DNA of 64,000 bases from Saccharothrix carnea (GCF_003014735.1 NZ_PYAX01000005.1:434001-498000); one strand, 5' to 3'; numbered from the stretch's first letter, positions 7,937 to 19,058 are shown. A program made the numbers and translations. Notes: generated by a model not told the origin, from the sequence alone.

Positions 7937-8385
7937 TTCCCCCACTCGCGTTGGACCCCGGCTTCGGGTCCGCCATCGGCACCGGCGTCGGCGCGATCGC
8001 GCTCTACGCGATCGTCGGCCTCGTCCTGATGGTCGTCGGCTTCTACGCCATCGACTGGACCACGCCCGGCAAGCTGAGCGCGTTGGTGCGCGGCGGCGCC
8101 CCGAACGCGGTCATCGTCACGTCCGCGGGCCTGGTCAGCATGGCCCTGATCGTGGTCGTGGCGATCTACAGCGCGGCGGGCAAGCTGGACGAGGGCCTGC
8201 TGTCGGCCCTGATCTTCGGCTTCGTCGGCATCATCGTCCAGGTACTGGCGGTCCGGCTGCTGGAGTGGGTGACCCGCCTGGACATCGGCTCGCTGATCGA
8301 GTCCGACCGGTTCGCGCCGGCCAGCGTCGTCGTCGCCTCGGCGCACGTCGCCCTCGGCCTCGTGGTCGCGGTCGCCATCTCGTAG
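7933..8385 (+). CDS. DUF350 (YjfL/UPF0719-type) membrane protein
   Basis: 150 aa from GTG 7933, preceded by GGAGGG at 4 nt. Four hydrophobic segments are visible (about residues 15-40, 58-78, 90-110, 128-149), arranged as two similar halves, as in DUF350. One half has LYAIVGLVLMVVGFYAIDWTTPG. The family co-occurs with glutathionylspermidine-synthase-like ligases; its function is unestablished. Last gene of the 5944-8385 operon, closed by a perfect hairpin. Confidence 0.8.
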   Translation: MIPPLALDPGFGSAIGTGVGAIALYAIVGLVLMVVGFYAIDWTTPGKLSALVRGGAPNAVIVTSAGLVSMALIVVVAIYSAAGKLDEGLLSALIFGFVGIIVQVLAVRLLEWVTRLDIGSLIESDRFAPASVVVASAHVALGLVVAVAIS

Positions 8386-8397
8386 TACCAGGCCAGC

Positions 8398-8438
8398 CGC
8401 GAAGGGGCGTGCCCGCCGGTCGGGCACGCCCCTTCGCG
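8398..8438. terminator. Bidirectional terminator, perfect 18-bp hairpin
   Basis: Perfect 18-bp stem (8398-8415/8421-8438) with a 5-nt loop, placed between the convergent stops at 8385 and 8443. Its size and position support a shared terminator. Confidence 0.85.
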
Positions 8439-8442
8439 CTGC

Positions 8443-9045
8443 TCAGGCCACCGGCAGCCGCTTCTGCCAGGCGATCGGCCCGACCCTGATCCGGGTGCGC
8501 ACCGACCCGTTCCACTCGACGGGCAGCCCGCCCGCGGTGAGCGCCGCGACCACCTCGCGACCCACCGCCTCGTCGGCCGCCGCGTGGTCGGCCACCTCGC
8601 CCAGCGACCCGTACGCGAGCCACACCGCGCCGTGCGCCACGGCGCTCTCGGTGTCCTGCCGGTGGAAGAACACGTACCCGCGGGCGCCCTCGGCCGCCTC
8701 GTCGCCGATCTCGGCGTGCCCGCACGTCTGGCAGCACGTGAAGTCGGCGCGGGCGGTGATCCCGCCGCGGTCGAGCGCGTCGAACACGGTGAACAGCCGG
8801 TCCACGTCCGTGCTCGCCGGCCACCCGTCCTGCTCGGCGGACCGCTCCCGCCACACCCGCTCCACCACGGCCCGCGCGGCCACCGGCGTGACCGGGTGCT
8901 CCTCGTCCTCGAAGTGCTCGGCCACCTCCTCGACCGCGTCGTCCAACGCGGTGAAGCCGCCGTGCACCACGTTCCGGGCGTACTCCTCGACCTCCGCCAC
9001 CACGTCGGCGGGCAGGCCGGACTCGTCGTCTGCTCGTTCAACCAC
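8443..9045 (-). CDS. DUF6891-like hypothetical protein
   Basis: 200 aa from GTG 9045, with AGGA about 7 nt upstream. Soluble, acidic, no signal peptide. A CCQTCG cysteine motif and a following [11 protein letters not shown] segment (about residues 108-140) resemble actinobacterial DUF6891 proteins. The C-terminus ([18 protein letters not shown]) is another conserved-looking strand. No enzymatic motif is visible. The cysteines could bind metal. Divergent from serS. Confidence 0.6.
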   Translation of the reverse strand: MVERADDESGLPADVVAEVEEYARNVVHGGFTALDDAVEEVAEHFEDEEHPVTPVAARAVVERVWRERSAEQDGWPASTDVDRLFTVFDALDRGGITARADFTCCQTCGHAEIGDEAAEGARGYVFFHRQDTESAVAHGAVWLAYGSLGEVADHAAADEAVGREVVAALTAGGLPVEWNGSVRTRIRVGPIAWQKRLPVA

Positions 9046-9126
9046 GCGCGCATCCTGCCCGAGGGGTCCGACAGCGGGGTGCGACGTGCTGCAAATCGTT
9101 TTCCGCCGGGTACTACCCTTCCCTGT

Positions 9127-10380
9127 GTGATTGACCTCAAGGCACTGCGCGAGAACCCGGAAGCCGTCCGCGCGTCGCAACGCGCGCGTGGCGAGGACGA
9201 GACCGTGGTCGACGCGCTGCTGTCCGCCGACGAGCGCCGCCGGGCCGCCATCGCCCGCGCCGACGCGCTGCGCGGCGAGCAGAAGACGTTCGGCAAGCAG
9301 GTCGGCCGGGCCAAGGGCGAGGAGCGCGACGCGCTGCTGGCCAAGGGCAAGGAGCTGGCCGCCGAGGTCAAGGCCGCCGAGGCCGAGCAGTCCGCCGCCG
9401 AGACCGAGCTGACCGAGCTGCACCGCGCCGTGCCGAACGTCGTCCACCCCGACGCGCCCGCGGGCGGCGAGGACGACTACGTCGTGCTCAAGCACGTCGG
9501 CGAGAAGCGCGAGTTCGACTTCGAGCCGGTGGACCACCTCGACCTGGGCGTGCGGCTCGGCGCGATCGACATGGAACGCGGCGCGAAGGTCTCCGGCTCG
9601 CGCTTCTACTTCCTCACCGGCGTCGGCGCACAGCTGGAGCTGGCGCTGCTGAACATGGCCGTCGCCCAGGCGACCGCCGCCGGGTTCCAGCTCATGATCA
9701 CGCCGACCCTGGTGCGGCCCGAGATCATGGCGGGCACCGGGTTCCTCGGCGCGCACGCGAGCGAGATCTACCGCCTCGAAGCGGACGACCTGTACCTGGT
9801 CGGCACGTCGGAGGTGCCGCTCGCGGGCTACCACGCCGACGAGATCCTGGACGGCCCGAAGCGGTACGCGGGCTGGTCGTCGTGCTACCGGCGCGAGGCG
9901 GGCTCGTACGGCAAGGACACCCGCGGCATCATCCGCGTGCACCAGTTCAACAAGGTCGAGATGTTCTCCTACGTCAAGCCGGAGGACGCCGAGGCCGAGC
10001 ACGCCAAGCTGCTGGCCTGGGAAGAGGAGATGCTGGCCAAGATCGAGGTCCCCTACCGGGTCATCGACACGGCCGCCGGCGACCTCGGCACGTCGGCCGC
10101 GCGCAAGTTCGACTGCGAGGCGTGGATCCCGACCCAGCAGGCGTACCGGGAGCTGACGTCGACCTCGAACTGCACCACGTTCCAGGCTCGTCGGCTGAAC
10201 GTGCGCTACCGCGACGAAAATGGCAAGCCGCAGATCGCCGCCACGCTCAACGGCACCCTGGCCACCACCCGCTGGATCGTGGCGATCCTGGAGAACCACC
10301 AGCAGGCAGACGGCTCGGTCGTCGTGCCGCAGGCTCTCCGCCCGTTCCTCGGCCTCGAGATCCTCAAACCCACAAAGTAA
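9127..10380 (+). CDS. serS: Seryl-tRNA synthetase
   Basis: 417 aa, typical length. Charges tRNA-Ser. The N-terminal coiled-coil tRNA-binding arm spans about residues 25-105 ([28 protein letters not shown]). The class II catalytic core follows: motif 2 region ([26 protein letters not shown]) and motif 3 ([19 protein letters not shown]). The GTG start yields the canonical [15 protein letters not shown]. Two serine tRNAs occur in this same window (45060, 56841). Confidence 0.98.
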   Translation: MIDLKALRENPEAVRASQRARGEDETVVDALLSADERRRAAIARADALRGEQKTFGKQVGRAKGEERDALLAKGKELAAEVKAAEAEQSAAETELTELHRAVPNVVHPDAPAGGEDDYVVLKHVGEKREFDFEPVDHLDLGVRLGAIDMERGAKVSGSRFYFLTGVGAQLELALLNMAVAQATAAGFQLMITPTLVRPEIMAGTGFLGAHASEIYRLEADDLYLVGTSEVPLAGYHADEILDGPKRYAGWSSCYRREAGSYGKDTRGIIRVHQFNKVEMFSYVKPEDAEAEHAKLLAWEEEMLAKIEVPYRVIDTAAGDLGTSAARKFDCEAWIPTQQAYRELTSTSNCTTFQARRLNVRYRDENGKPQIAATLNGTLATTRWIVAILENHQQADGSVVVPQALRPFLGLEILKPTK

Positions 10381-10440
10381 TCACAAAAGCACCCCGCAAC
10401 TAAAAAGCACAACGGACCCGCCGCTCAACCGCAGGGGCCC

Positions 10441-10566
10441 GATTTTACATGGGGTTCGGGTGCTTTAGGCTGGTCGAAGCCGGGCAGGCTTGGCGGGCGC
10501 TTTTTCCGCCAGGCCTGCCCGGCTTTGGCCTGCCTGGAGTGCCCGTAAGGGGCCCCATGTCAAATC
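10441..10566. repeat. 126-nt near-palindromic inverted-repeat element
   Basis: Outer arms GATTTTACATGGGG (10441-10454) and CCCCATGTCAAATC (10553-10566) pair over 14 positions with one mismatch. Nested inside is a 19-bp stem (10478-10496/10506-10524) with a single G-U pair and a T-rich loop. The whole element can fold into one long hairpin. It sits between the convergent serS and lhgO stops. It may be a large bidirectional terminator or a MITE-like repeat; copy number elsewhere would decide. Confidence 0.65.
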
Positions 10567-10604
10567 GAGCCGGAATTAAGCCACCCCCAGGGAAGGGCAT
10601 TGCG

Positions 10605-11792
10605 TCAGGTCCAGCTGAGTTCGACCTGGGCGGCGACGTGCTTGCCGATTTCCAGGGCCGAAGTGGCGGCCGGTGAAGGCGCGTTGAGGACGTGGACCTG
10701 GCGTGGTGCGGTGTCGATGAGGAAGTCGTCGACGAGGGAGCCGTCGGCGCGCATGGCCTGGGCGCGGACGCCGGCGGAGGCGCGGACCAGGTCGTCCTCG
10801 GTGATGGCGGGTACGAGGCGGGCCAGGCTGCGGGCGAAGCGCTTGCGGGACAGGGAGCGCAGGACTTCTTCGGCGCCGGTGCGGGCGAACTTGCGGGCCA
10901 GGCGCCAGGTGCCGGGGAAGCGGGCCACGTCGACCAGGTCGGTGGGCGAGATGTCGCGCCAGCGGTAGCCCTCGCGGCGCAGTGCCAGCACGGCGTTGGG
11001 GCCCGCGTGCACGCTGCCGTCCAGCATCCGGGTCAGGTGGACGCCCAGGAACGGCAGCGCCGGGTCCGGCACCGGGTAGATCAGGCCGCGGACCAGGTGT
11101 CGGCGGTCGTGGCGCAGCTCGTAGTACTCGCCGCGGAACGGGACGATGGCGGCGGAGGGGGTGATGCCCGCCATCCGCGCGATGCGGTCGCTGTGCAGGC
11201 CCGCGCAGTTCACCAGGGCGTCGGCCCGCACCACGCCCCGTGGCGTGGCGACCTCCACGCCGCCGCCGCTGAGTGCCCGCCGGATGCCCAGCACGGGCGA
11301 GTGCAGCCGCAGGTCGTGGCCGTTCAGCTCGCGCACGAGAGCCGCGCACACGGCGGGGAAGTCGATGATGCCGGTGCTCTCCACCCGCAACGCGGCCACG
11401 GCCGCCACCTGGGGCTCGTACTCGCGGGCCTCGTCCACGCCGATCCGCCGCGCGGGCACGCCGTTGGCCTCGGCGCGCTCGGCCAGCGCCTCCAGGCGCG
11501 GCACCTCGTCCGGCGAGGTGGCGACGACGAGCTTGCCGCACACGTCCACCGGCACGCCGTGCTCACGCGCGTAGTCCACGATCGAGGCGTTGCCCGCGAC
11601 CGACATCCGCGCCTTCAGCGACCCCGGCTTGTAGTACAGGCCCGCGTGGACCACGTTGCTGTTGTGGCCGGTCTGGTGCGCCGCCCACCGCGGCTCCTTC
11701 TCCAGCACCACCAGGTCGTGACCGCGCCGGGCCAACTCCCGCGCCGTCGCGAGGCCCACGATCCCGCCACCGATCACCACGACTCGTCGCAC
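10605..11792 (-). CDS. lhgO: L-2-hydroxyglutarate oxidase (FAD-dependent)
   Basis: 395 aa DAO-family flavoprotein. N-terminal Rossmann motif VVVIGGGIVGLATARELARRG, then KEPRWAAHQTGHNSNVVHAGLYY, which is characteristic of LhgO. Further motifs are NCAGLHSDRIARMAG and PFLGVHLTRMLDGSVHAGPNAVLA. It oxidises L-2-hydroxyglutarate to 2-oxoglutarate, passing electrons to the respiratory chain. GTG start, 11 nt after the stop of the LLM-family gene, so probably co-transcribed with it. Confidence 0.9.
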   Translation of the reverse strand: MRRVVVIGGGIVGLATARELARRGHDLVVLEKEPRWAAHQTGHNSNVVHAGLYYKPGSLKARMSVAGNASIVDYAREHGVPVDVCGKLVVATSPDEVPRLEALAERAEANGVPARRIGVDEAREYEPQVAAVAALRVESTGIIDFPAVCAALVRELNGHDLRLHSPVLGIRRALSGGGVEVATPRGVVRADALVNCAGLHSDRIARMAGITPSAAIVPFRGEYYELRHDRRHLVRGLIYPVPDPALPFLGVHLTRMLDGSVHAGPNAVLALRREGYRWRDISPTDLVDVARFPGTWRLARKFARTGAEEVLRSLSRKRFARSLARLVPAITEDDLVRASAGVRAQAMRADGSLVDDFLIDTAPRQVHVLNAPSPAATSALEIGKHVAAQVELSWT

Positions 11793-11803
11793 AGCGCAGA
11801 AGG

Positions 11804-12679
11804 CTAGCTGCCGACCAATTCGGGCAGCACGTCGGCCGCGACCCGCTCCAGCACGGCCTCGCTGCCCGCGTACACCCCATCGGCACGCGGCCAGTGCACG
11901 ACCAGGTCCGTGAACCCCAGCTCACGTGCCCGGCCGGCGACCTCGCGGAACCGGTCCACGCTGGTCAGCGAGTACACCGGGCACGAGTCGGCGTTGAGGT
12001 GGAAGTCGATCGACTCCTTGGCCCGCCCGATGCCGGCCAGCACCTCGCGGAACCGAGCCGTCATCGCGGCCACCCCGTCCCACCAGGCCGTTTCGTCGTC
12101 CGTCTCGGGACCGGTGGTCACCCAGCCCGTGCCGTACTTCGCCGCGACACCCATCGCCTTCGGCCCGTTCGCGGCGACCACGAACGGCAGCCTCGGCCGC
12201 TGCACGCACCCCGGCGCGCTGCGGGCGTCACGGATCTCGTAGTGCGCGCCGCTGAACGTGGTCCGCTCCTGCGCCAGCAGCAGGTCCAGCGCGGCCACGA
12301 ACTCCTCGAACCGGCCCTGCCTGCTCCCCGCCGGCGGCCCGCCCATCACCTCCGTGTCGTACCCCACACCGCCCGCGCCGACGCCGAGCGTGAAGCGGCC
12401 GTCGGAGAGGTCGTCGAGGGCGAGCAGTTCCCGGGCGAACGGCACCGGGTGGCGGAAGTTCGGTGACGCGACGAGCGTGCCGAGCCGGATCGTCCCGGTC
12501 ACCGACGCCGCCGCTGCCAGCGTCGGAACGGCACCGAACCACGGCCCGTCGACCAGGGAGCGCCAGCCCATGTGGTCGTAGGTCCAGGCGTGGTGGAAGC
12601 CGTACTCCTCGGCGGCCTTCCACTTGTGTTCGGCCATCCACCAGCGGTGTTCGGGCAGGATCACAATCCCAGTGCGCAC
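11804..12679 (-). CDS. LLM-class F420-dependent oxidoreductase
   Basis: 291 aa luciferase-like monooxygenase fold. GTG 12679 gives the family-typical start RTGIVILPEHRWW; the next upstream ATG adds eight basic residues. Visible features are the N-terminal strand, WTYDHMGWRSL, LGTLVASPNFRHPVPFAREL, and LGVGAGGVGYDTEVMG, which resembles the F420-binding subgroup. The substrate is unknown. First gene of a two-gene operon with lhgO, divergent from the HAD gene. Confidence 0.8.
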   Translation of the reverse strand: MRTGIVILPEHRWWMAEHKWKAAEEYGFHHAWTYDHMGWRSLVDGPWFGAVPTLAAAASVTGTIRLGTLVASPNFRHPVPFARELLALDDLSDGRFTLGVGAGGVGYDTEVMGGPPAGSRQGRFEEFVAALDLLLAQERTTFSGAHYEIRDARSAPGCVQRPRLPFVVAANGPKAMGVAAKYGTGWVTTGPETDDETAWWDGVAAMTARFREVLAGIGRAKESIDFHLNADSCPVYSLTSVDRFREVAGRARELGFTDLVVHWPRADGVYAGSEAVLERVAADVLPELVGS

Positions 12680-12712
12680 CCGGCGACGGTATCCGAGAGG
12701 CACGATGGACAG

Positions 12713-14519
<1,807 letters not shown>

Positions 14520-14525
14520 CGAAGA

Positions 14526-14569
14526 CGGCGGCCGGCCGGCGACGATCGCTCGTCACCGGCCGGCCGCCG
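14526..14569. terminator. Bidirectional terminator hairpin
   Basis: A 14-bp GC stem (14526-14539/14556-14569) with an inner GACGA/TCGTC extension, between convergent stops at 14519 and 14582. Confidence 0.8.
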
Positions 14570-14581
14570 CCGTTCCCGGAC

Positions 14582-15136
14582 TTACCGCTTGGCCACGAGC
14601 CCGTCGTCGGCCCGCTCGTGTCCGGTCCCGCAGGCGGGGCAGCGCAGGTCGTCGTCCAGCCGGGTGGCGCACCGGCACACCCAGCCCTTCTGCCGGGCGG
14701 GGTTGCCCACCACGAACGCGTGCGCCGGCACGTCCCGGGCGACCACCGCGCCCGCGCCGACGAACGCGTTGCGCCCGATCGTCGTGCCGCACACCACGAC
14801 CACGCCCGCGCCCAGCGTGGCGCCCTCGCGCACCAACGTGGGCAGCAACTGGTCGCCGCCCAGCTTCTGGTGCGCCCGCGGCCGCATGTCGTTGGTGAAC
14901 ACCGCGTTCGGCCCGAGGAAGACGTTGTCCTCGCAGGTCACGCCGTTGTAGACGAGCACGTTGTTCTTGACCGTGACGTTGTCGCCGAGCACGGCCTCGT
15001 TCTCCACGAACGCGCCGTCGCAGATGTTGCAGTCCTTGCCGACCTTGGCGCCCTTGAGCACGTGCGCGAACGCCCACACGCGGGTGCCCGCGCCGACCGT
15101 GTCGCTCTCGCACAGGCCCATCGGGTGGACGAACAC
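14582..15136 (-). CDS. Nucleotide-sugar N-acetyltransferase (WbpD/WlbB-like, left-handed beta-helix)
   Basis: 184 aa. Hexapeptide repeats run through most of the chain (VGAGTRVWAFAHVLKGAKVG, LGPNAVFTNDMRPR, IGRNAFVGAGAVVARDV). It ends in VVGNPARQKGWVCRC plus a second cysteine pair (CPACG), the zinc-ribbon-like tail seen in WbpD-type enzymes. These acetylate the 3-amino group of UDP-GlcNAc3NA. GTG 15136 overlaps the end of the aminotransferase gene upstream; ATG 15121 is an alternative. Last gene of the 20083-14582 operon. Confidence 0.85.
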   Translation of the reverse strand: MFVHPMGLCESDTVGAGTRVWAFAHVLKGAKVGKDCNICDGAFVENEAVLGDNVTVKNNVLVYNGVTCEDNVFLGPNAVFTNDMRPRAHQKLGGDQLLPTLVREGATLGAGVVVVCGTTIGRNAFVGAGAVVARDVPAHAFVVGNPARQKGWVCRCATRLDDDLRCPACGTGHERADDGLVAKR

Positions 15137-15141
15137 CCCGC

Positions 15142-16257
15142 TCAACGGACGGCCCCGGCCAGCACCTCGACCACCCGCTCCTGCTGCGCGCGGGTGATGC
15201 CGGGGAACATCGGCAGGCTCAGGATCTCGCCCGCGACCCGCTCGGCGTTGGGGAACGAACCCACCCCGTGCGCGTCGGAGGCGAACGGCGCGGTCAGGTG
15301 GATCGGCGTCGGGTAGTGGATCGCGGCGCCGACCCCGTTGTCCTGCAGGTGCTTGAGCACCCGGTCCCGCTCGGCGACCCGCACCACGTACAGGTGCCAC
15401 ACGTGGTCGTTGCCGTCGAGCGTCTTCGGCGGCACCACGCCCTCGACACCGGCCAGCAGCTCGCCGTAGTACTCGGCGGCGGCGACGCGCAGCGCGTTCC
15501 ACGCCTCCAGCCGGCGCAGCTTGGCGTGCAGCACCACGGCCTGCAGCGTGTCCAGCCTGCTGTTGAAGCCCAGCGTGCTGTGCACGTACTTCTGCTGCGA
15601 GCCGTGCTGGCTCAGCAGCCGGACCCGGTTCGCCAGCTCCTCGTCCTGCGTGGTCACCGCGCCCGCGTCGCCGTAGGCGCCGAGGTTCTTGCCCGGGTAG
15701 AAGCTGGTGCCCGCGAGGTGGCCGAGCGAGCCGGACACCGCGCCGTCACGGCGTGCGCCCTGCGACTGGGCGGCGTCCTCGACGAGGAACACGCCCTGCT
15801 CGTCGCACGCCGCCTTCAGCTCCTCCACCGGCGCCATCTGGCCGTAGAGGTGCACCGGCAGCACGGCCTTGGTGCGCTCGGTGAACGCCGCCAGCGCCGC
15901 CTTCGTGTCGATCAGGTAGGTGTCGGGGTCGCAGTCCACGAACACCGGCGTGGCACCGGTGCGGGCCACCGCCTCGGCGGTCGCGATGAACGAGTTCGCC
16001 GGCACGACGCACTCGTCGCCGACACCCACGCCGACGGCGCGCAGGGCCAGCTCCAGCGCGTCGGTGCCGTTCGCCACGCCGACGCAGTGCGCGACGTCGC
16101 TGTACTCGGCGTACGCCCGCTCGAACTCGCCGACGGCGGGACCGCCGACGAACGCCGTCCTGGCCAGCACCGCCGCCCAGCCCTCGGCGACCTCGTCGGC
16201 CACCTCGGCGTGCTGGAACTTCAGGTCGACAGGGGGGATCGGGGCCGGGATCGTCAT
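15142..16257 (-). CDS. DegT/DnrJ/EryC1 sugar aminotransferase (WbpE/WlbC-like)
   Basis: 371 aa PLP enzyme. Key motifs are ANGTDALELALRA, PANSFIATAEAV, the PLP-phosphate/aspartate region (LVEDAAQSQGA) and the Schiff-base lysine in SFYPGKNLGAYGDAG. ATG 16257 is preceded by a GAGGA site; an upstream ATG at 16284 would overlap the previous gene. Next to a WbpD-like acetyltransferase and in an operon with a Gfo/Idh/MocA dehydrogenase, it fits the 3-transaminase of the UDP-2,3-diacetamido-uronic acid route. Confidence 0.88.
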   Translation of the reverse strand: MTIPAPIPPVDLKFQHAEVADEVAEGWAAVLARTAFVGGPAVGEFERAYAEYSDVAHCVGVANGTDALELALRAVGVGVGDECVVPANSFIATAEAVARTGATPVFVDCDPDTYLIDTKAALAAFTERTKAVLPVHLYGQMAPVEELKAACDEQGVFLVEDAAQSQGARRDGAVSGSLGHLAGTSFYPGKNLGAYGDAGAVTTQDEELANRVRLLSQHGSQQKYVHSTLGFNSRLDTLQAVVLHAKLRRLEAWNALRVAAAEYYGELLAGVEGVVPPKTLDGNDHVWHLYVVRVAERDRVLKHLQDNGVGAAIHYPTPIHLTAPFASDAHGVGSFPNAERVAGEILSLPMFPGITRAQQERVVEVLAGAVR

Positions 16258-16261
16258 CTGC

Positions 16262-16969
16262 TCATCCTCGTGAGATCGCTTCACCAGCGGTGCTGGGTTG
16301 ACCGGGCGTGGTCTGGTCGAGCGCGCGCAGGCGCCGGGCGGGGGTGCCCGCCCACACCTCGAAGGGCGGTACGTCGGAGAGCACCACCGCTCCCATGCCG
16401 ACGAGGGCGCCGGCGCCGATGGAGAGGCCTTCCCGGACCAGCGCGCCGCTGCCCAGGTAGGCCGCCTCGCCCACGCTCACGCCACCGGCCAGGGCGACCC
16501 GGGCGGCGAACGTGACGTGGTCGGCGATCGCGTCGTCGTGCGTGATGGTGACGTGCGGCATGACCACCACGTGCGACCCGATCACCTGCGGCGCGGTCAC
16601 CGCGACGAACGCGAGCAGCAGCGAACCGGCGCCGATCTCGACGCCCGGCGCCACGCTCGCCCACGGGTGCACCACGGTGGCGTAGCGCTCGGCGGGCAGG
16701 TCGAGCCGCGCGGCGATCTGCCGGCGGCTGGCCTGGTTGCGGGTGCTGGCGGTGCAGATCAGGACGTGGGCGTCGGGGTGGTCGGCGACGGCCGCGGACG
16801 GCCCCAGCACGGGCACGCCGTCGATCACCTCGCCGTGCCGCGCCTCGTTGTCGTCGAGCAGGCCGAGCACGGACCAGCGCGGTGCGACGGCGTTGACCGC
16901 GGCGATCGCGGCCAACGCCTCCCTGGTCAGCCCGCCCGCGCCGACGAGCAGCAGCGGAGCAGCGGTCAC
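16262..16969 (-). CDS. NeuD/PglD-family sugar acyltransferase
   Basis: 235 aa. N-terminal Rossmann-like domain (LLLVGAGGLTREALAAI...) binds the nucleotide part of the sugar. The C-terminal left-handed beta-helix (ASVAPGVEIGAGSLLLAFV through LSIGAGALVGMGAVV) binds acetyl-CoA, with the presumed catalytic His in MPHVTITHDD. PglD of bacillosamine synthesis has this architecture. GTG 16969 overlaps the upstream aminotransferase stop by 4 nt, so the two probably act in sequence (amination, then acetylation). Confidence 0.85.
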   Translation of the reverse strand: MTAAPLLLVGAGGLTREALAAIAAVNAVAPRWSVLGLLDDNEARHGEVIDGVPVLGPSAAVADHPDAHVLICTASTRNQASRRQIAARLDLPAERYATVVHPWASVAPGVEIGAGSLLLAFVAVTAPQVIGSHVVVMPHVTITHDDAIADHVTFAARVALAGGVSVGEAAYLGSGALVREGLSIGAGALVGMGAVVLSDVPPFEVWAGTPARRLRALDQTTPGQPSTAGEAISRG

Positions 16970-18099
16970 TTCGCCCCTCGGAGCACGGCGTCGAGCGCGC
17001 CGACGACGGTGTCCTGCTCGGCCTCGGTCATCTGGTGGAACAGCGGCAGGATCACCGAACGCCTGGTCAGGTGCTCGGTGACGGGCAGGTCGACGTCGCG
17101 CTGGTCGGCGTAGGCCGGTTCCAGGTGCGAGGCCATGATGCCCCGCCGGGCGGACACACCCCGCTCTGCCAAGCCCGCCAGCACGTCCACCGAGGTACCG
17201 GTGAAGTCGTCCGGCAGCACCACCCAGAACGACTGGTAGTTGGTCGTGCCGTACTCCGGGTCGCCGACGCAGCGCAGGCCGTCCAGCTCGCCGAGCAGCT
17301 TGTGGTAGCGCCCGGCCAGCTCGCGCCGCTTGGCGATCACGTCGGCCAGCTTGCGCAGCTGGATCAGGCCCACCGCGGCCTGCATGTCGGTCATCCGGAA
17401 GTTGAAGCCGACCTCTTCGTACTCCTCCAGCTTCACGCCGCCCGCCGCGTGGCGGTCCGCGGCGGACACGCTCATGCCGTGCTCGCGCAGCTTGCGCAGC
17501 CGGGTCGCCCACTCGGTGTTCTCGGTGGTGACCATGCCGCCCTCACCGGTGGTGAGCAGCTTGCGCGGGTGGAACGACCATGCGGCGAGGCCGGCGCCGG
17601 AGCTGACCGGGCGGCCGCGGTAGGTGGAGCCCGCCGCGCACGCCGAGTCGTGCACCAGCGCGATGCCGCGCCGGTCGCACAGCGCCTGCACCGAGTCCAC
17701 GTCGAACGGCACGCCACCCTGGTGCACCGCGATCACGGCGACCGTGCGGGGCGTGACGGCGGCGTCCACGGTCTCCGCCGTGACGTTGCCGGTCAGCGGG
17801 TCGACGTCGGCGAACACCGGGGTCGCGCCCACGTACTTCACCGCGTTCGCGGTCGCGATGAACGAGAACGACGGCACCACGACCTCGTCGCCGGGACCGA
17901 CGCCGAGCAGGTGCAGCGACAGGTGCAGGCCGGTGGTGCAGTTCGACACCGCGACGCCGTGCGCGGCACCCGCCGACTCGGCGAACGCCTGCTCGAACGC
18001 GGCGACCCGCGGCCCCTGCGCCACCCAGCCGGAGCGGACGACCTCGGCCGCGGCCAGGGCCTCCTCCTCGCCGAGGAACGGCCGGATCACGGGGATCAT
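16966..18099 (-). CDS. DegT/DnrJ/EryC1 sugar aminotransferase (second)
   Basis: 377 aa. ATG 18099 has GGAGGG 6 nt upstream and overlaps the epimerase stop (ATGA). Motifs are SNCTTGLHLSLHLLG, PSFSFIATANAV, LVHDSACAAGS and the PLP lysine in AWSFHPRKLLTTGEGG. The GMVTTENTEWA segment is typical of PglE/ArnB relatives. Coupled to the NeuD/PglD-like acyltransferase, it probably makes an N-acylated amino sugar distinct from the product of the other aminotransferase (15142-16257). Which 4- or 3-keto sugar it uses cannot be told. Confidence 0.86.
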   Translation of the reverse strand: MIPVIRPFLGEEEALAAAEVVRSGWVAQGPRVAAFEQAFAESAGAAHGVAVSNCTTGLHLSLHLLGVGPGDEVVVPSFSFIATANAVKYVGATPVFADVDPLTGNVTAETVDAAVTPRTVAVIAVHQGGVPFDVDSVQALCDRRGIALVHDSACAAGSTYRGRPVSSGAGLAAWSFHPRKLLTTGEGGMVTTENTEWATRLRKLREHGMSVSAADRHAAGGVKLEEYEEVGFNFRMTDMQAAVGLIQLRKLADVIAKRRELAGRYHKLLGELDGLRCVGDPEYGTTNYQSFWVVLPDDFTGTSVDVLAGLAERGVSARRGIMASHLEPAYADQRDVDLPVTEHLTRRSVILPLFHQMTEAEQDTVVGALDAVLRGAK

Positions 18100-19058
18100 C
18101 GCTGCTCCCTCCACCACTTGACCAGGTCCGCCAGGCCCTCGTCCAGCGAGATGGTCGGCTTCCAGCCCAGGTCGCGCTCGGCGGCAGTGATGTCGGCGAG
18201 CCGGCGGGTGACCGAGTTCACCGAGCGGGCCGGGCCGAACTCCAGCGGCACCGTGGACCCCATCACCCGCTGGAGGGCCTCGGCCAGCTCCAGCAGCGAG
18301 GTCTCGGTCGCGGTCGCGATGTTGTAGACGGTGTCGGTGACGTCCGCCTGCGCGGCCAGGATGTTGGCGCGGGCGATGTCGCGCACGTCCACGAAGTCCA
18401 TGGTCTGCTGGCCGTCGCCCAGGATCAGCGGCGGCTCACCGGCCTCGATGCGCTCCATCCACCGGATCAGCACCTCGGTGTACTTGCCGTGCGCGTCCAT
18501 GCGCGGCCCGTACACGTTGAAGTAGCGCAGGGCCACGTAGTCGAGGTCGCTCATCGCCTTGAAGCTGCGCAGCATGCCCTCGTTGAACGCCTTGGCCGCA
18601 CCGTAGAACGTGTCGTTGTTGTACGGGTGGTGACGCTCCGTGGTGGGGAACTCCTCGGCGAGGCCGTAGACCGACGCCGTGGACGAGGCGACGACCTTCT
18701 TCACCTCGGCCTCGACGGACGCCTCGACGATGTTGAAGGTGCCGTCGACCAGCACCTCCAGCGCGACCCGCGGCTCGGCGGCGCAGCGCGTGATGCGCAG
18801 CGCGGCCAGGTGGAACACCACGTCGGCGCCCGCGATCGTCCGCTTGACCAGCGGGATGTCGCGGATGTCGCCCTCGACGAGCTTGACCTTGTCCGGTGCC
18901 TGGGCCAGCGCGTCGGCCAGGTTCTCCACCCGGCCGCGGCTCAGGTCGTCGATCACGACGACCTCGCGCGCTCCCGCGGCCAACAGCTGGTCGACCACGT
19001 GCGAGCCGATCGTGCCCGCGCCGCCGGTCACCACGGCCCGCTGGTCGGTCAGGTCCAT
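18096..19058 (-). CDS. NAD-dependent epimerase/dehydratase
   Basis: 320 aa extended SDR. GGAGTIGSHVVDQLLAAG binds NAD; ASSTASVYG gives the Ser/Thr site; FYGAAKAFNE gives the YxxxK pair, and RYFNVYGPR and VDVRDIARANILA follow. The fold is closest in look to UDP-sugar 4-epimerases, but a dehydratase role cannot be excluded. ATG 19058 shares its A with the upstream stop (TGATG). It may supply the keto or epimerised sugar for the aminotransferase that follows. Confidence 0.86.
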   Translation of the reverse strand: MDLTDQRAVVTGGAGTIGSHVVDQLLAAGAREVVVIDDLSRGRVENLADALAQAPDKVKLVEGDIRDIPLVKRTIAGADVVFHLAALRITRCAAEPRVALEVLVDGTFNIVEASVEAEVKKVVASSTASVYGLAEEFPTTERHHPYNNDTFYGAAKAFNEGMLRSFKAMSDLDYVALRYFNVYGPRMDAHGKYTEVLIRWMERIEAGEPPLILGDGQQTMDFVDVRDIARANILAAQADVTDTVYNIATATETSLLELAEALQRVMGSTVPLEFGPARSVNSVTRRLADITAAERDLGWKPTISLDEGLADLVKWWREQR

